This document shows positions 9,008-18,272 of a stretch of 64,000 bases of DNA, in pieces. Within the stretch, counting starts at the first letter, position 1. The number at the start of each line of letters is the position of its first letter. The notes beneath the pieces were generated by a model. That model ran no database searches, was not told where the DNA came from, and saw nothing but the letters and a program-made list of their open reading frames with translations. Origin of the DNA: Pandoraea eparura (lineage in GTDB: Bacteria > Pseudomonadota > Gammaproteobacteria > Burkholderiales > Burkholderiaceae); the NCBI RefSeq assembly GCF_902459725.1, contig NZ_CABPSH010000004.1, forward strand, positions 124,001 through 188,000. Reading direction: 5' to 3'. The position numbers and the translations under genes were made by a program.

Positions 9008-9505
9008 TCAATAAGCCAGATCGGCGCGACGGTCCTGGGCCCAGCTGGCCTCGTCCGTACCCGTGGCCTTTTCCTTGCCCAGCGAAACGGCTTCCATCTG
9101 GCTGGTGTTGGCGCCCAGGGCCGACATGGCCTTCACGACGGCCTCAGCACGCTTCTGGCCCAGGGCCAGGTTGTACTCGCTCGTGCCGCGCGGGTCAGTA
9201 TTGCCCTGCACCAGCACGTGACGCTGCGAGTACTTGTTCAGGAAGGCGGCGTGCGCCTGGAGCATCGGGGTGTACTGGGCATCGACGCTGTACTGGTCGA
9301 AGCCGAAGTACACGCTGCGCTTGGCGAGCGGGCCGTTCGGGTTGTTCAGTTCGTCAGCCGAAGCGTCGACGGGGGCGACAGCACGGGCGTCCGTGGCTTG
9401 ACCCTTGTTGGCGTTAGCCTGGTCGTCGAGCTTCACGCCCGACGAGCAAGCGGCCAGCGCGGCCAGCGAAGAGATGGCGAGGATGTTACGAAGCAGGGAA
9501 CTCAT
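9008..9505 (-). CDS. pal: Peptidoglycan-associated lipoprotein Pal
   Basis: A 165-aa outer-membrane lipoprotein. The lipobox LAAC is at residues 16-19 and the OmpA-like peptidoglycan-binding domain fills the C-terminal two thirds (VYFGFDQYSVD; NTDPRGTSEYNLALGQKRA). The start at 9505 is set by GGAGG five bases upstream; an upstream in-frame ATG at 9517 would precede the signal peptide with MEAQ and lacks a site. Pal anchors the outer membrane to the wall and binds TolB. Confidence 0.97.
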   Translation of the reverse strand: MSSLLRNILAISSLAALAACSSGVKLDDQANANKGQATDARAVAPVDASADELNNPNGPLAKRSVYFGFDQYSVDAQYTPMLQAHAAFLNKYSQRHVLVQGNTDPRGTSEYNLALGQKRAEAVVKAMSALGANTSQMEAVSLGKEKATGTDEASWAQDRRADLAY

Positions 9506-9535
9506 TTGAGCCTCCAATTGATGTTGCTGTTGACG

Positions 9536-10828
9536 TTATTGCATGAAAGGGCCCCAGGAGGGTTCGCGAACTTCCCCTCCCCGAACCTGAAGAATCTGCC
9601 GGGTTTGCCCGTCCACCGAGACTGCCGCGAGAACCTTGCGGCCCCCGGATTGCGTTGCATAAAGAATGTACTTGCCGTTCGCGGCAAAACTCGGTGACTC
9701 GTCGTGGCTGGTGTCGGTCAGCGCCGTAACATCGCCAGTACTCATATCCTGCACGCACAGTTTGAATCCGCCGCCTTGACGCGCAATGAACGCGAGCAAC
9801 TTGCCATCGGGACTGATTCGCGGACTGACGTTGTAACTCCCCTTGAAGGTCACGCGCTGCGCAGCGCCTGCCACTTCGCCACCGGCCGGCATTTTGTAGA
9901 TTTGCGGACCACCGCCACGATCGCTCGTGAAGTAGATCCATTTGCCGTCCGGGGAATACTGCGGTTCGGTGTCGATCGCGCCGCTGCGCGACAGACGCTT
10001 GAGGCCGCCGCCATTGGCGTTGACCTGGTAGATCTGCGTGTTGCCGTCGCGCGAGAGGGCCACGGCGAGCTTGCTGCCGTCCGGCGCCCACGCGGGCGCC
10101 GAGTTATTGCCCTTCTCGTTGGCCAGCACGGCACGACGACCCGTCGGCAGATCGTGGATGTACACGACCGGCTTGCGCTTCTCGAACGAGACGTAGGCGA
10201 CCTTCGTGCCATCCGGCGACCACGCCGGCGAGATGATCGGCTCGCGGCTGTTGAGCGCGACGCGCGCATCCTGACCGTCCGAATCCGAAATCTGCAACTG
10301 GTAGTGGTTGCCGCTGTGCAGGACATAGGACAGACGCGTGGCAAACACACCGCGATCGCCCAGCAACTTCTGGTAGATATAGTCGGCAATCTTGTGCGCC
10401 GTCAGACGCAGGTTCGCCGCGGACGAGGTGAGCGCCAGGCCGCCAAGCGGCTGACCGTTCACGGCATCGTACAGACGGAAGCTGACCTGGAAGTTGCCGT
10501 TGCCTGCCGGCACGATCGTGCCCGAGACGAACGCATTCGCCCCCTTGGCGCGCCACGTGCCGAGATCGACCGAATCGTCCACGCCGACCGCGGCGCCGCC
10601 CGTATCGATCTGATTGAAGCGCCCGCTGTTGCTCAGGTCGGCCTTGACGACGGATACGATGTCTGTCGGCGCGGTGCCCTTGAAGTTGGACACGGCGATC
10701 GGATAACGGTTGGTGCCCACGCCATTGATCTCGACGGTGAGCGGGGTCTGCGCATGGGCGATCGTGCACGCCGCAGTGAGCCAGGTGGCTACCAGCGCAC
10801 GCCATGCATATTGACTGGAAATTCGCAT
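9536..10828 (-). CDS. tolB: Tol-Pal translocation protein TolB
   Basis: A 430-aa periplasmic protein: signal peptide 1-26 (cleavage after AHA), an N-terminal domain to about 160 ([20 protein letters not shown]), then a six-bladed beta-propeller with repeating [13 protein letters not shown] blades. The length matches E. coli TolB. It lies between tolA and pal. TolB shuttles between Pal and the TolQRA motor to release Pal from peptidoglycan at the division site. Confidence 0.97.
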   Translation of the reverse strand: MRISSQYAWRALVATWLTAACTIAHAQTPLTVEINGVGTNRYPIAVSNFKGTAPTDIVSVVKADLSNSGRFNQIDTGGAAVGVDDSVDLGTWRAKGANAFVSGTIVPAGNGNFQVSFRLYDAVNGQPLGGLALTSSAANLRLTAHKIADYIYQKLLGDRGVFATRLSYVLHSGNHYQLQISDSDGQDARVALNSREPIISPAWSPDGTKVAYVSFEKRKPVVYIHDLPTGRRAVLANEKGNNSAPAWAPDGSKLAVALSRDGNTQIYQVNANGGGLKRLSRSGAIDTEPQYSPDGKWIYFTSDRGGGPQIYKMPAGGEVAGAAQRVTFKGSYNVSPRISPDGKLLAFIARQGGGFKLCVQDMSTGDVTALTDTSHDESPSFAANGKYILYATQSGGRKVLAAVSVDGQTRQILQVRGGEVREPSWGPFMQ

Positions 10829-10930
10829 GCGTTCGATTAGTCAGTTACGCGGTGCAGCCGCCATTTTTACCATATCTTGATGAAAATGGACTTGCATCGC
10901 TCGGTTTTCGTTCCCGTTTGACAACATTCC

Positions 10931-11980
10931 TCAGCCCTTTGGCCGGAGGTGGATGTCGAGCGTCGGGGGCGGGGCTTTGCCGCCGACACCGCGCGGCAAG
11001 GGGTCTGATTTCTTGATGGCGGCCATGGCTGCGGCGTCCCACGCCGGATTGCCGCTCGACTTCGTCAACTGCATCGACAGGATGCTGCCGTCCGGCGCAA
11101 TGCGCACGGCGACGATGGCCTGCGGATTGCCCGTCGTATCGCCGGCATAGGCAATATTTGGCATGACCTTGGCACGCACGCGTTCAGCATAGCCAGCCTC
11201 ACCGGTACCACCGCTCCCCGCGCCCGTGCCGCCCGCCTGCGAGCCCAGGCCGTTGCCGGTCGCACCCGCCGTGCCGCCGGCCATCCCGCGCAACGCTGCC
11301 AGACGCTGCGCGCGTGCCGCGTCGGCCGCCTTTTGCGCCGCCGCTTCCTTCGCGGCCTTGGCCTTGGCCGCCTTGTCCTGCTCAGCCTTCTTCTCGGCGT
11401 CGGCTTTCTTCTGCGCGTCGGCCAGTTGCTGCTGCTTCAACTGTTCGGCCTTCTTCGCGGCTTCATCCTTCTGGCGCTTCAACTCGTCAGCCTTCTTCTG
11501 ATCGGCGAGTTTCTGCTGCTGAGCGGCTTCGGCCGCTGCCTTCTTGCGGGCGATTTCGGCTGCCGCCTGCTGCTCGGCAAGTTGCTTCTGTTTGAGGGCT
11601 TCCTGGCGCGCCTTCTCCTGCTGCGCCTCGAGCAGGCGCGCCTGCTCGGCGGCTTGCTGTTCCTGTTTGCGCTTTTTCTGCTGGAGGGCGATGTCGGCGT
11701 CCTCGGCCGGCGGCGTCGGCGCGGCCACGGCGGGCGGTGCGGGCGTCGGCGGTGGCGTCACCACGGGCGATGTCGGTTCCGCGACTTCGGACGGCGTCCA
11801 CAGCTCGGCCTCGGAGCCGGCGGGTGAGCTGTTCTGCCAGCGCATACCGTAGAAGAGCAGCGCGAACAGCAGCGCGTGCATGAACAGCGCAAGCAGAAAT
11901 GCCCGTCCCGTGCCGCGCTCATCGTTGCGCGGGCCGATGGGGCGGTTAGGGCGGTCGGGGCGGGCTGCGGTGCGGCTCAT
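10931..11980 (-). CDS. tolA: Cell envelope protein TolA
   Basis: A 349-aa inner-membrane protein. It has one transmembrane helix near residues 27-47 (FLLALFMHALLFALLFYG), a Pro-rich linker (PVVTPPPTPAPP), and a long Ala/Lys/Gln/Glu coiled-coil domain II at about 95-225. A Gly-rich hinge precedes the C-terminal TonB-like domain III (ERVRAKVMPNIAYAGDTTGNPQAIVAVRI). It spans the periplasm and transmits TolQR energy to TolB-Pal. The start overlaps the tolR stop by four bases. Confidence 0.96.
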   Translation of the reverse strand: MSRTAARPDRPNRPIGPRNDERGTGRAFLLALFMHALLFALLFYGMRWQNSSPAGSEAELWTPSEVAEPTSPVVTPPPTPAPPAVAAPTPPAEDADIALQQKKRKQEQQAAEQARLLEAQQEKARQEALKQKQLAEQQAAAEIARKKAAAEAAQQQKLADQKKADELKRQKDEAAKKAEQLKQQQLADAQKKADAEKKAEQDKAAKAKAAKEAAAQKAADAARAQRLAALRGMAGGTAGATGNGLGSQAGGTGAGSGGTGEAGYAERVRAKVMPNIAYAGDTTGNPQAIVAVRIAPDGSILSMQLTKSSGNPAWDAAAMAAIKKSDPLPRGVGGKAPPPTLDIHLRPKG

Positions 11981-12411
11981 TTCTGCTTGACGAGCAGACC
12001 CACGCGCTTGACGCCCTGGGCCTTGAGATCGGACATCACGTTCATGACGATTTCATAGCGCACCGACTTGTCGGCGGCGATGACGACCGGCTGATCCGGA
12101 TTGGCGGCCTGACGTCCTTGAAGGAAACCGGTCAGATCGGCGGCGCCCATGCGCTGCTCGATGGTGTTCTCGCCGTCCTTGTAGCGCACCAGCATCCGGT
12201 TGTCGGCTTCGATATTGACGACCACGGGCGGCGTCTGTTGCTGCGGGCTCGCGTTGGCGACGCTCGGCAGATTGACGATCGACGGCGCGACCAGCGGTGC
12301 GGCCACCATGAAAATGACGAGCAGCACCAGCATCACGTCGATATACGGTACGACGTTGATATCCGCCATGGCGCGACGGCCGCGGCGAGCGTTGCGCATA
12401 GAACCTGCCAT
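11977..12411 (-). CDS. tolR: Tol motor protein TolR (ExbD family)
   Basis: A 144-aa protein with a short cytoplasmic N-terminus (MRNARRGRRAMADINVVPYIDVMLVLLVIFMV). The single transmembrane helix carries the conserved proton-path Asp in YIDVML, and a periplasmic ExbD-type domain follows. It works with TolQ as the proton-driven motor. MAGSMRN at 12411 is chosen as start; the second Met at 12399 is also possible. It overlaps tolA (ATGA). Confidence 0.96.
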   Translation of the reverse strand: MAGSMRNARRGRRAMADINVVPYIDVMLVLLVIFMVAAPLVAPSIVNLPSVANASPQQQTPPVVVNIEADNRMLVRYKDGENTIEQRMGAADLTGFLQGRQAANPDQPVVIAADKSVRYEIVMNVMSDLKAQGVKRVGLLVKQK

Positions 12412-12432
12412 GTCTCGGCGCTCCCGGAGTGC

Positions 12433-13107
12433 TTAGTGAATCTGCCGTTGCAGGATGTTGGAGAACTCTTCGACGAAGCTTTCGAAGCGGATCGAAAGCC
12501 GGTCGATATCGTTGGCGAAGCGGTTGTAGGCAACCACGGCAGGGATAGCGGCGAACAGGCCGATGGCCGTGGCCACCAGTGCTTCCGCGATGCCCGGCGC
12601 CACATTGGCGAGCGTGGCTTGTTGCACGTTCGACAGGCCGCGGAAAGCGTTCATGATACCCCACACGGTACCGAACAGACCAATGTACGGGCTCACGGAA
12701 CCGACCGATGCGAGGAACGGCAGATTGGCTTCGAGCGAGTCCATTTCACGTTGGTAGCAAGCGCGCATGGCGCGGCGCGCGCCGTCCAGAATGGCATTCG
12801 GATCGTGCAGACCTTTCTCGCTCGCCTTGATGTATTCGCGCATGCCCGATTCGAAGATACGTTCGAGCGCGCCCGTCTGATGGCGGTTGTTCAGGGCGCT
12901 TTGATAGAGCGCCTGGAGATCGCCACCCGACCAGAAATCGCGCTCGAAGCGCTCGGTCTGGGTGCGGGCGCGGCGAATCGCGAAGATCTTGCGGAAGATG
13001 TGTGTCCACGAGAGCAGCGAAAGTACCAGCAGCAGGCCCATGACGGCCTGGGCGAGCACGCTGGCATGCATGACCAGCGAAATAATGGAAAGGTCTTGAT
13101 CGGGCAT
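12433..13107 (-). CDS. tolQ: Tol motor protein TolQ (ExbB/MotA family)
   Basis: A 224-aa inner-membrane protein with three transmembrane segments (about 10-35, 130-155, 165-190). The third has the conserved Thr/Pro pattern EALVATAIGLFAAIPAVVAYNRF. It forms the proton channel with TolR. It is 21 bases upstream of tolR and 39 bases downstream of ybgC, so the whole cluster is probably one operon read from ybgC. Confidence 0.96.
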   Translation of the reverse strand: MPDQDLSIISLVMHASVLAQAVMGLLLVLSLLSWTHIFRKIFAIRRARTQTERFERDFWSGGDLQALYQSALNNRHQTGALERIFESGMREYIKASEKGLHDPNAILDGARRAMRACYQREMDSLEANLPFLASVGSVSPYIGLFGTVWGIMNAFRGLSNVQQATLANVAPGIAEALVATAIGLFAAIPAVVAYNRFANDIDRLSIRFESFVEEFSNILQRQIH

Positions 13108-13146
13108 GGTGTGGTTATTGACTGACCGGAGTTCTTGTCGTTGGCT

Positions 13147-13620
13147 TCAGGCGGCTGCCGGACGGGCGGGCTCGCCCGCTGCGGCGTTGACCACCTTGGC
13201 GGCCGATTGCATGGCGAGGCGCACGTGCTTGGGAATCTTGCCCGGGCGCAGGGTGTCGGCCGCCACACAGCCGATTTTGATGCTGCCGCGCACCAACAGT
13301 TCGCTGCTGCCGTCCGGCGCGTCTCGCCAGGCTTCCTGGTGAAAATCGACAGAGGCGCCGCCAAGGCGCTCGATGCGGCTCTTGATAGTGAGCCGATCGT
13401 CCAGCCGGGCGGGCGCCAGATAGTCCAGCGCGGTGGCGCGAACGATGAAAATCATGCCGGTATCGCCGGCCAGCGCGAGTTGCTCGATACCGAGCGAACG
13501 GAGCCACTCGGTGCGGGCCCGTTCAAAGAATTTCAGATAGTTGGCGTAGAAGACGACGCCACCGGCGTCCGTGTCCTCGTAGTAAACGCGAATTGACCAA
13601 CAAGTATCAAAATCAGCCAT
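13147..13620 (-). CDS. ybgC: Tol-Pal system acyl-CoA thioesterase YbgC
   Basis: A 157-aa hot-dog-fold thioesterase. The motif YYEDTDAGGVVFYANYLKFFERAR contains the catalytic Asp. YbgC family enzymes hydrolyse short acyl-CoAs and interact with phospholipid synthesis. The start MADFDTCW at 13620 is preferred over an upstream in-frame Met. A TACAAT box sits only seven bases before this ATG, so if used as a -10 element the transcript would be almost leaderless. Confidence 0.94.
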   Translation of the reverse strand: MADFDTCWSIRVYYEDTDAGGVVFYANYLKFFERARTEWLRSLGIEQLALAGDTGMIFIVRATALDYLAPARLDDRLTIKSRIERLGGASVDFHQEAWRDAPDGSSELLVRGSIKIGCVAADTLRPGKIPKHVRLAMQSAAKVVNAAAGEPARPAAA

Positions 13621-13918
13621 GCCGCGCATTGTATCGGAACCCGGCACCAACGCCAGCCACGGAAACACAATTTTTCAAACCGGAGCGATGGCCTCCTGTT
13701 TACGAGGAATTACTTGGCGTTCGGCGCCGCACCAAACTAGGGCGAATTTGTACGAATCCCCCGTGTGGCGGGGGATTGCGCTGGCGTCCGGGCGCCGCCC
13801 GTCTCTATAATGATGGCTCGCAAGCCCCCTGAATTTCAGACTGGATCCCCATCGGCGCCCCCCTGCATCACGCGTCCCTGGGGTCCCTCCTAGCGAATCA
13901 ACCTGCGAGGCCCTCGAA

Positions 13919-14827
13919 TTGACTTCCCCTTCATCGCAAGCAACCTCCGTGCGTGTCGCGTTTCTCGGCCTGGGTGTGATGGGTTATCCCATGGCCGGTC
14001 ATTTGCAACGCGCCGGTCATCAGGTCACGGTCTATAACCGTACGACCGCCAAGGCGCAGCAATGGGCCAAGGAATATGGTGGCGCGGCCGCCGCCACCCC
14101 GGCCGAAGCGGTGCGTGATGCCGATATCGTGGCCGCCTGCGTGGGCAACGATGACGACCTGCGCAGCATCGTGCTCGGCGAGCAGGGCGCCTTCTCCGGC
14201 ATGAAGGCAGATGCCGTTTTTGTCGATCACACGACGGCCTCGGCCGACGTGGCGCGTGAACTCTATGCGGCCGCGCGCGCGAAGGGGCTGCACTTCGTCG
14301 ACGCTCCCGTTTCGGGGGGCGAAGCCGGTGCCAGGAATGGCGCGCTGACGATCATGTGCGGCGGCGACGTCCCGGCGTTCGACCGGGCTGCGCCGACGCT
14401 GGGTGCCTACGGCCGTGCCGTCACGCGTGTTGGCGAGGCCGGTGCGGGACAGATTGCCAAGATGGTCAACCAGATATGCATCGCCGGGCTGGTGCAGGGG
14501 TTGTCCGAGGCGATCAACTTCGGCCAGTGCGCCGGGCTGGACATGCCGCTCGTGCTCGACGTCATCAACAAAGGGGCGGCGGCGAGCTGGCAGATGGACA
14601 ATCGCGGCCAGACGATGATCGACGGCAAGTTCGATTTCGGCTTCGCGGTGGACTGGATGCGCAAGGATCTGGGTCTCTGCCTGGCCGAAGCGCAGCGCAA
14701 CGGTGTTTCACTGCCGGTCACGGCGCTCGTCGACCAGTTCTACGGGGACGTACAGGCGCTGGGCGGGTCGCGCTGGGACACCTCCAGCCTGATTCATCGG
14801 TTGCGCGTGCTGTCGGGCAAGGCTTGA
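13919..14827 (+). CDS. NAD(P)-dependent beta-hydroxyacid dehydrogenase (3-hydroxyisobutyrate dehydrogenase family)
   Basis: A 302-aa enzyme. The dinucleotide site VAFLGLGVMGYPMAGHL is near the N-terminus. The substrate motif DAPVSGGEAGARNGAL and the catalytic Lys region GQIAKMVNQICIAGLVQGLSEA are present. Possible substrates include 3-hydroxyisobutyrate, tartronate semialdehyde and glyoxylate. The start is unsettled: TTG at 13919 or GTG at 13949. A TATAAT box at 13806-13811 and a perfect 8-bp hairpin at 13756-13776 lie upstream. Confidence 0.9.
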   Translation: MTSPSSQATSVRVAFLGLGVMGYPMAGHLQRAGHQVTVYNRTTAKAQQWAKEYGGAAAATPAEAVRDADIVAACVGNDDDLRSIVLGEQGAFSGMKADAVFVDHTTASADVARELYAAARAKGLHFVDAPVSGGEAGARNGALTIMCGGDVPAFDRAAPTLGAYGRAVTRVGEAGAGQIAKMVNQICIAGLVQGLSEAINFGQCAGLDMPLVLDVINKGAAASWQMDNRGQTMIDGKFDFGFAVDWMRKDLGLCLAEAQRNGVSLPVTALVDQFYGDVQALGGSRWDTSSLIHRLRVLSGKA

Positions 14828-14899
14828 GTGGCACCCGCGGGCTTCTGGCCGATATCCGGTATTTGGCATATCTGCGGGTTTGTCTCCAATCGTCAGCGG

Positions 14900-14919
14900 G
14901 TGCCGATTGGCACTAGAAT
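14900..14919 (+). promoter_or_regulatory. Palindrome overlapping -10 box upstream of IclR gene
   Basis: GTGCC-GATT-GGCAC (14900-14913) is immediately followed by TAGAAT (14914-14919), about 150 bases before the regulator start. A palindrome touching a -10 box is a likely autoregulatory operator; inference only. Confidence 0.4.
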
Positions 14920-15071
14920 GCGGAAAACGGGACGTCGCGGTGCGACGGCATGGCGGCGTGGCAGCTTGGGAGCGGGCTGGGGCGGTGGCGTGTCGACGTT
15001 GAGCAGCAGGGAGACCGCCGCGAGCGATAACGATCCAGAACACAACTCGACCCCGAGACCCCAGTACCGAC

Positions 15072-15830
15072 ATGAGCAATCAGTCGAACGCCGCGGCCGT
15101 CCGCGCATTTCGCATTCTCGAAATTCTCAGTGCGTCAGGCACGCCAATGACCTTGGCGGAGATCGTCGCCGCCATCAGTCTGCCCAAGCAGACGGTGCAT
15201 CGCATTCTCAAGCAGCTCGAAGCGGCGTTTCTCGTATCGCGCGAAGCTGGCAGCCGGCATTACGAGCCGTCGTCGCGGGTGCGCGCGATGGCCGTCAATG
15301 CGCTGATGCACGTCGGGCCTGCGGCCGCGCGCCACGCCATCCTTCAGCAACTGGTCGACAAGTTGGGCGAGACCTGCAATCTGTCGATGCTCTCGGGGGA
15401 CGACCTGGTCTACCTCGATCGTGTGGAGACGGATTGGTCGCGGCAGCTCAAGCTCGCGCCGGGCTCGCGTGTGCCGTTGCACTGCACGGCGAGCGGCAAG
15501 CTGCTGCTGGCGTTCCTGCCGCGCGCGCGTCGCGAGAAGTTGATCGCCCATCTGCCGCTGCGACCGCGTGCGGAGAACACCATCACCGATCTCGAGGACT
15601 TGCGCGAGGAGTTGGGCGAGACGCGCAAGCGCCGGGTCGGCACCAATAACGAAGAGCATGTGCCGGGCATGATCGCCGTGGCTGTGCCCGTGATGCTCGA
15701 CCGCAATCGTGCTTGCGCTGCCATCGCGGTGCAGGCGAGCGCGCAGCGCCGCACGCTCGACGCGCTCATGACGTTCTTGCCGGAGCTTCAGGCCGCCGCC
15801 GAGGCGATGGCGGCCACGTTCAACGAGTAA
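15072..15830 (+). CDS. IclR family transcriptional regulator
   Basis: A 252-aa regulator. The N-terminal winged helix (about 5-65: AVRAFRILEILSASGTPMTLAEIVAAI...PKQTVHRILKQLE) is followed by the IclR effector domain (about 80-250). That domain includes LHCTASGKLLLAFL and the NNEEHVPGMIAVAVPV segment. It lies 244 bases downstream of the dehydrogenase on the same strand, so it may regulate that gene; no other obvious target is adjacent. Confidence 0.93.
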   Translation: MSNQSNAAAVRAFRILEILSASGTPMTLAEIVAAISLPKQTVHRILKQLEAAFLVSREAGSRHYEPSSRVRAMAVNALMHVGPAAARHAILQQLVDKLGETCNLSMLSGDDLVYLDRVETDWSRQLKLAPGSRVPLHCTASGKLLLAFLPRARREKLIAHLPLRPRAENTITDLEDLREELGETRKRRVGTNNEEHVPGMIAVAVPVMLDRNRACAAIAVQASAQRRTLDALMTFLPELQAAAEAMAATFNE

Positions 15831-15923
15831 GGGCAAGCCCGGCGCTTAGACACTAGGATGCCGCGGCGCAGCGTCACCTTGACACCACGACACCAAGACA
15901 TCGCGACACCTTGCCACCCGCCG

Positions 15924-16511
15924 CTATTGGGCATTGGCAGGACGCGTGGCGACTGACGACATCGACGCTGGCGCGGGGATGTCGGCCGTCGCGGTCTCGA
16001 AGAGGTGTTCGAGTTGCTTCGTAGCTTGCGCCGAGTCGGCGCGCATGCGTGGTCCGATGAAGATCGGGTCGAGCATCAGGAACAGCAGATTCGGCGTGCG
16101 ATAGGTGACGTCGCGCTCGAAGCGCGTGCCCGTGCCGTCGGGCGTGAGTGTGTATCGGACTTCGCCCGACGGGCGCCGGTTCATTTCGCCCTCGATACGC
16201 CATTCGAAGGGAGGCTTCGCCTCGACGACCTTCCAGTGGACGATGCCGTGACGTCCGGCGAGGCGAAATTCCTCGGCGACTTTTTCCCCCACGGCGAGCG
16301 AGTGATCGGTCGCACCCTGCACGGCGAGCGACGCCGGATGCCACTTCGGCCAGTTGGCCGGGGTAGTGACAAATGCGTAGACGGCTTGCGGCGGTGCACG
16401 CAGCGTGACCGTGTTCACGATGTGAGTCTGACGCTCGAAGGGCAGGGGCAGCAGCGAGAGCAGGGCGACGACAGCGGCCGCCCCGAGGATGAACAGGAAG
16501 ACCCGCTTCAT
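15924..16511 (-). CDS. SRPBCC (START/Bet v1-like) family protein with N-terminal membrane anchor
   Basis: A 195-aa protein with one hydrophobic helix at residues 2-24 (FLFILGAAAVVALLSLLPLPF). The SRPBCC helix-grip domain follows (TLRAPPQAVYAFVTTPANWPKWHP...VGEKVAEEFRL...FEWRIEGEM). These domains bind lipids or other hydrophobic ligands; no enzymatic residues can be assigned. The start at 16511 (MKRVFLF) avoids overlap with the upstream gene, 10 bases away; an in-frame Met at 16553 would run into it. Confidence 0.8.
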   Translation of the reverse strand: MKRVFLFILGAAAVVALLSLLPLPFERQTHIVNTVTLRAPPQAVYAFVTTPANWPKWHPASLAVQGATDHSLAVGEKVAEEFRLAGRHGIVHWKVVEAKPPFEWRIEGEMNRRPSGEVRYTLTPDGTGTRFERDVTYRTPNLLFLMLDPIFIGPRMRADSAQATKQLEHLFETATADIPAPASMSSVATRPANAQ

Positions 16512-16521
16512 CGGCGCGCGC

Positions 16522-17052
16522 TCACGCACCGGAAGGCGAATCGAGTTCGACATCGACCATCAGGTCATCGGCCAGGCTTTCCAGGGTCTCGCGCAGCGAT
16601 TCCGTGCTGACGCTCGCGGGGACATGAAGCCGGGCCGTCGCATGAAACAGCGTGCCGCCGGACATCGATCCTTCGACACATTCCGTGGCGAGTTCGTCGA
16701 TGCTGATGCCGCGCGAGAAGAGCACGTGCGAGATTTCCTTGACGATTCCCGGATGATCCTGCCCGACCAGATCTAGCTGAAGCGTGCGGGCTGCCGGGTC
16801 GGCGGCGGCGCTCTGGGCGCGCGTGACGGCGATGCGCAGGCCTTGGGTCTCCAGCGCCTGCAGGGCTTGCGTGAGCACGTCGGCGTGTTCGTCGGGGACT
16901 TGCAGATGGATGATGCCGGCGAACTGGCCGGCCAGATTGGCCAGGCGGCTTTCCAGCCAGTTGGCGCCGCAGGCGCTCGCGCGATCGGCGATCGCATTGA
17001 CCAGACCCGGGCGATCCGGGCCAATCACATTGAGAATCAGGGACGTCGTCAT
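16522..17052 (-). CDS. ACT-domain protein, glycine cleavage repressor (GcvR)-like
   Basis: A 176-aa protein built of two ACT domains (about 3-80 and 90-168), beginning SLILNVIGPDRPGLVNAIADRAS and LQLDLVGQDHPGIVKEISHVLF. This layout matches GcvR, an amino-acid-sensing protein that modulates GcvA control of glycine cleavage. Unlike a DNA-binding repressor it has no HTH. ATG at 17052 follows an in-frame GTG. Confidence 0.85.
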   Translation of the reverse strand: MTTSLILNVIGPDRPGLVNAIADRASACGANWLESRLANLAGQFAGIIHLQVPDEHADVLTQALQALETQGLRIAVTRAQSAAADPAARTLQLDLVGQDHPGIVKEISHVLFSRGISIDELATECVEGSMSGGTLFHATARLHVPASVSTESLRETLESLADDLMVDVELDSPSGA

Positions 17053-17190
17053 CACAGGCTCCGTCGAAACTGAGGGGGCAAGAGGCGGCGCAGGCAGCGC
17101 GCTCGATTTCCGATGGGAGGCGTTGCGCGCAGCAGGTTCCAGTGTAGTGCAATCGCGCGGTACGCCGCTACGGCATGCTCGCCCATCCCT

Positions 17191-17877
17191 CTACACCGCA
17201 ACCACGCGCCGGATCGCCCAGCGTTGCCAAGCCCAGACAAACGTGGTGCCGACCGCGATGCCGAGCGCGGCACCGGCGAGGGCGTCGCTTGTCCAGTGAT
17301 AGGCGGCGGCGAGCTGGCCGAAGCCCGTCAGCGCAATCGCAACGGCGCACGGCCAGCGCAAGGCGCGGTGTCGCAGCGCGAGCACGGTCGCAAACGCCAG
17401 CATGACGGTGAGGTGCCCCGAGGGAAACGACGCGTAAGCGGCACCATCACCGCCGAACAGCCGGAACTGGAACACGCCGTCGCGCAGATACGACGGATTG
17501 TCGTGAATCCACGTGGCCGGCCATGTCCGCCCGAAAGCGAACTTCAGGCCTTGCTTGAATACGCTGCCGACGCCCACCGCACCGGCTGCGAGCCACAGTG
17601 TCGCCGCCCACGCCGGAAGGTCTCGGCGCCAGACGAACGCGGCGCCAACGATCCCAAACGTCGGCCACGCCAGCGCAAACAGCGGTGAGGGCAACTCCGC
17701 AACGTGCTGAATCCACCGCGTACCTTGCGTATGCACATGCACGAGGTCCACCACCGGCCGGTCGATCCACGGAATGGCGACCAACGCCAGCAACAGGCAC
17801 GCGAACGCGCTCAGCCATGCATTGCGCAGGCCAAGGGCGGTGGCAGGGGCGGCGGAGGCAGACGCTGGCTCGTTCAT
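17191..17877 (-). CDS. PAP2-family membrane phosphatase
   Basis: A 228-aa protein with several transmembrane helices and the type 2 phosphatidic acid phosphatase signature in three parts: LKFAFGRTWPA, FPSGHLT and YHWTSDALAG. The catalytic His residues lie in the second and third parts. It probably dephosphorylates undecaprenyl pyrophosphate or phosphatidic acid at the periplasmic face. It is monocistronic as far as can be seen. Confidence 0.9.
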   Translation of the reverse strand: MNEPASASAAPATALGLRNAWLSAFACLLLALVAIPWIDRPVVDLVHVHTQGTRWIQHVAELPSPLFALAWPTFGIVGAAFVWRRDLPAWAATLWLAAGAVGVGSVFKQGLKFAFGRTWPATWIHDNPSYLRDGVFQFRLFGGDGAAYASFPSGHLTVMLAFATVLALRHRALRWPCAVAIALTGFGQLAAAYHWTSDALAGAALGIAVGTTFVWAWQRWAIRRVVAV

Positions 17878-18272
17878 GACGCGACATGGGTAGAGAAGGG
17901 GGCGGGCGGATCCAAGGGAATCCCAGCGGAATCGACCATCGGGGAAACCGCGTCATGGTAGCCGTCATTGATGACAACGGGGGGGCAACGTTTTCCGCGG
18001 ACGGGAGGCGTCGATGTCGTCATGGCGATTTGATGACGATCAGGGCGCGTGTTGCGCGCATGACATGCTCGCCCGGCAAGGAAACGAAAGATTTTTTGCT
18101 TGGCGAGCGGCCATCGTCCTACAATCGTCCCCTACGTAAAAGTCGGGTGCGAGCCCAATGTCACAAGGCGCGGCGGGCGGTTTCCGGGCCGACGTCGAAC
18201 GAAGGAACAGCTGTTTTGGATGGTGTAGTTCGCTTGATAAAAGAAAAACCTATATCGCTTGCGGGGGCAGTA
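17878..18272. other. Intergenic region with a sigma70 promoter
   Basis: A 395-bp gap between divergent genes. A long open frame continues upstream of the Mrr-like start here, but a promoter at 18096-18125 argues that it is untranslated. No small gene was recognised. Confidence 0.5.
18096..18125 (+). promoter_or_regulatory. Sigma70-type promoter for the Mrr-like gene
   Basis: TTGCTT (18096-18101), an 18-bp spacer and TACAAT (18120-18125). The predicted transcript would begin near 18132, about 140 bases before the chosen GTG start. Confidence 0.6.

Noticed and set aside
13756-13776. Perfect hairpin ATCCCCCG/CGGGGGAT between ybgC and the dehydrogenase gene
   Set aside because: No T-run on either strand, so not called a terminator; it may be a regulatory fold but no family is recognised.
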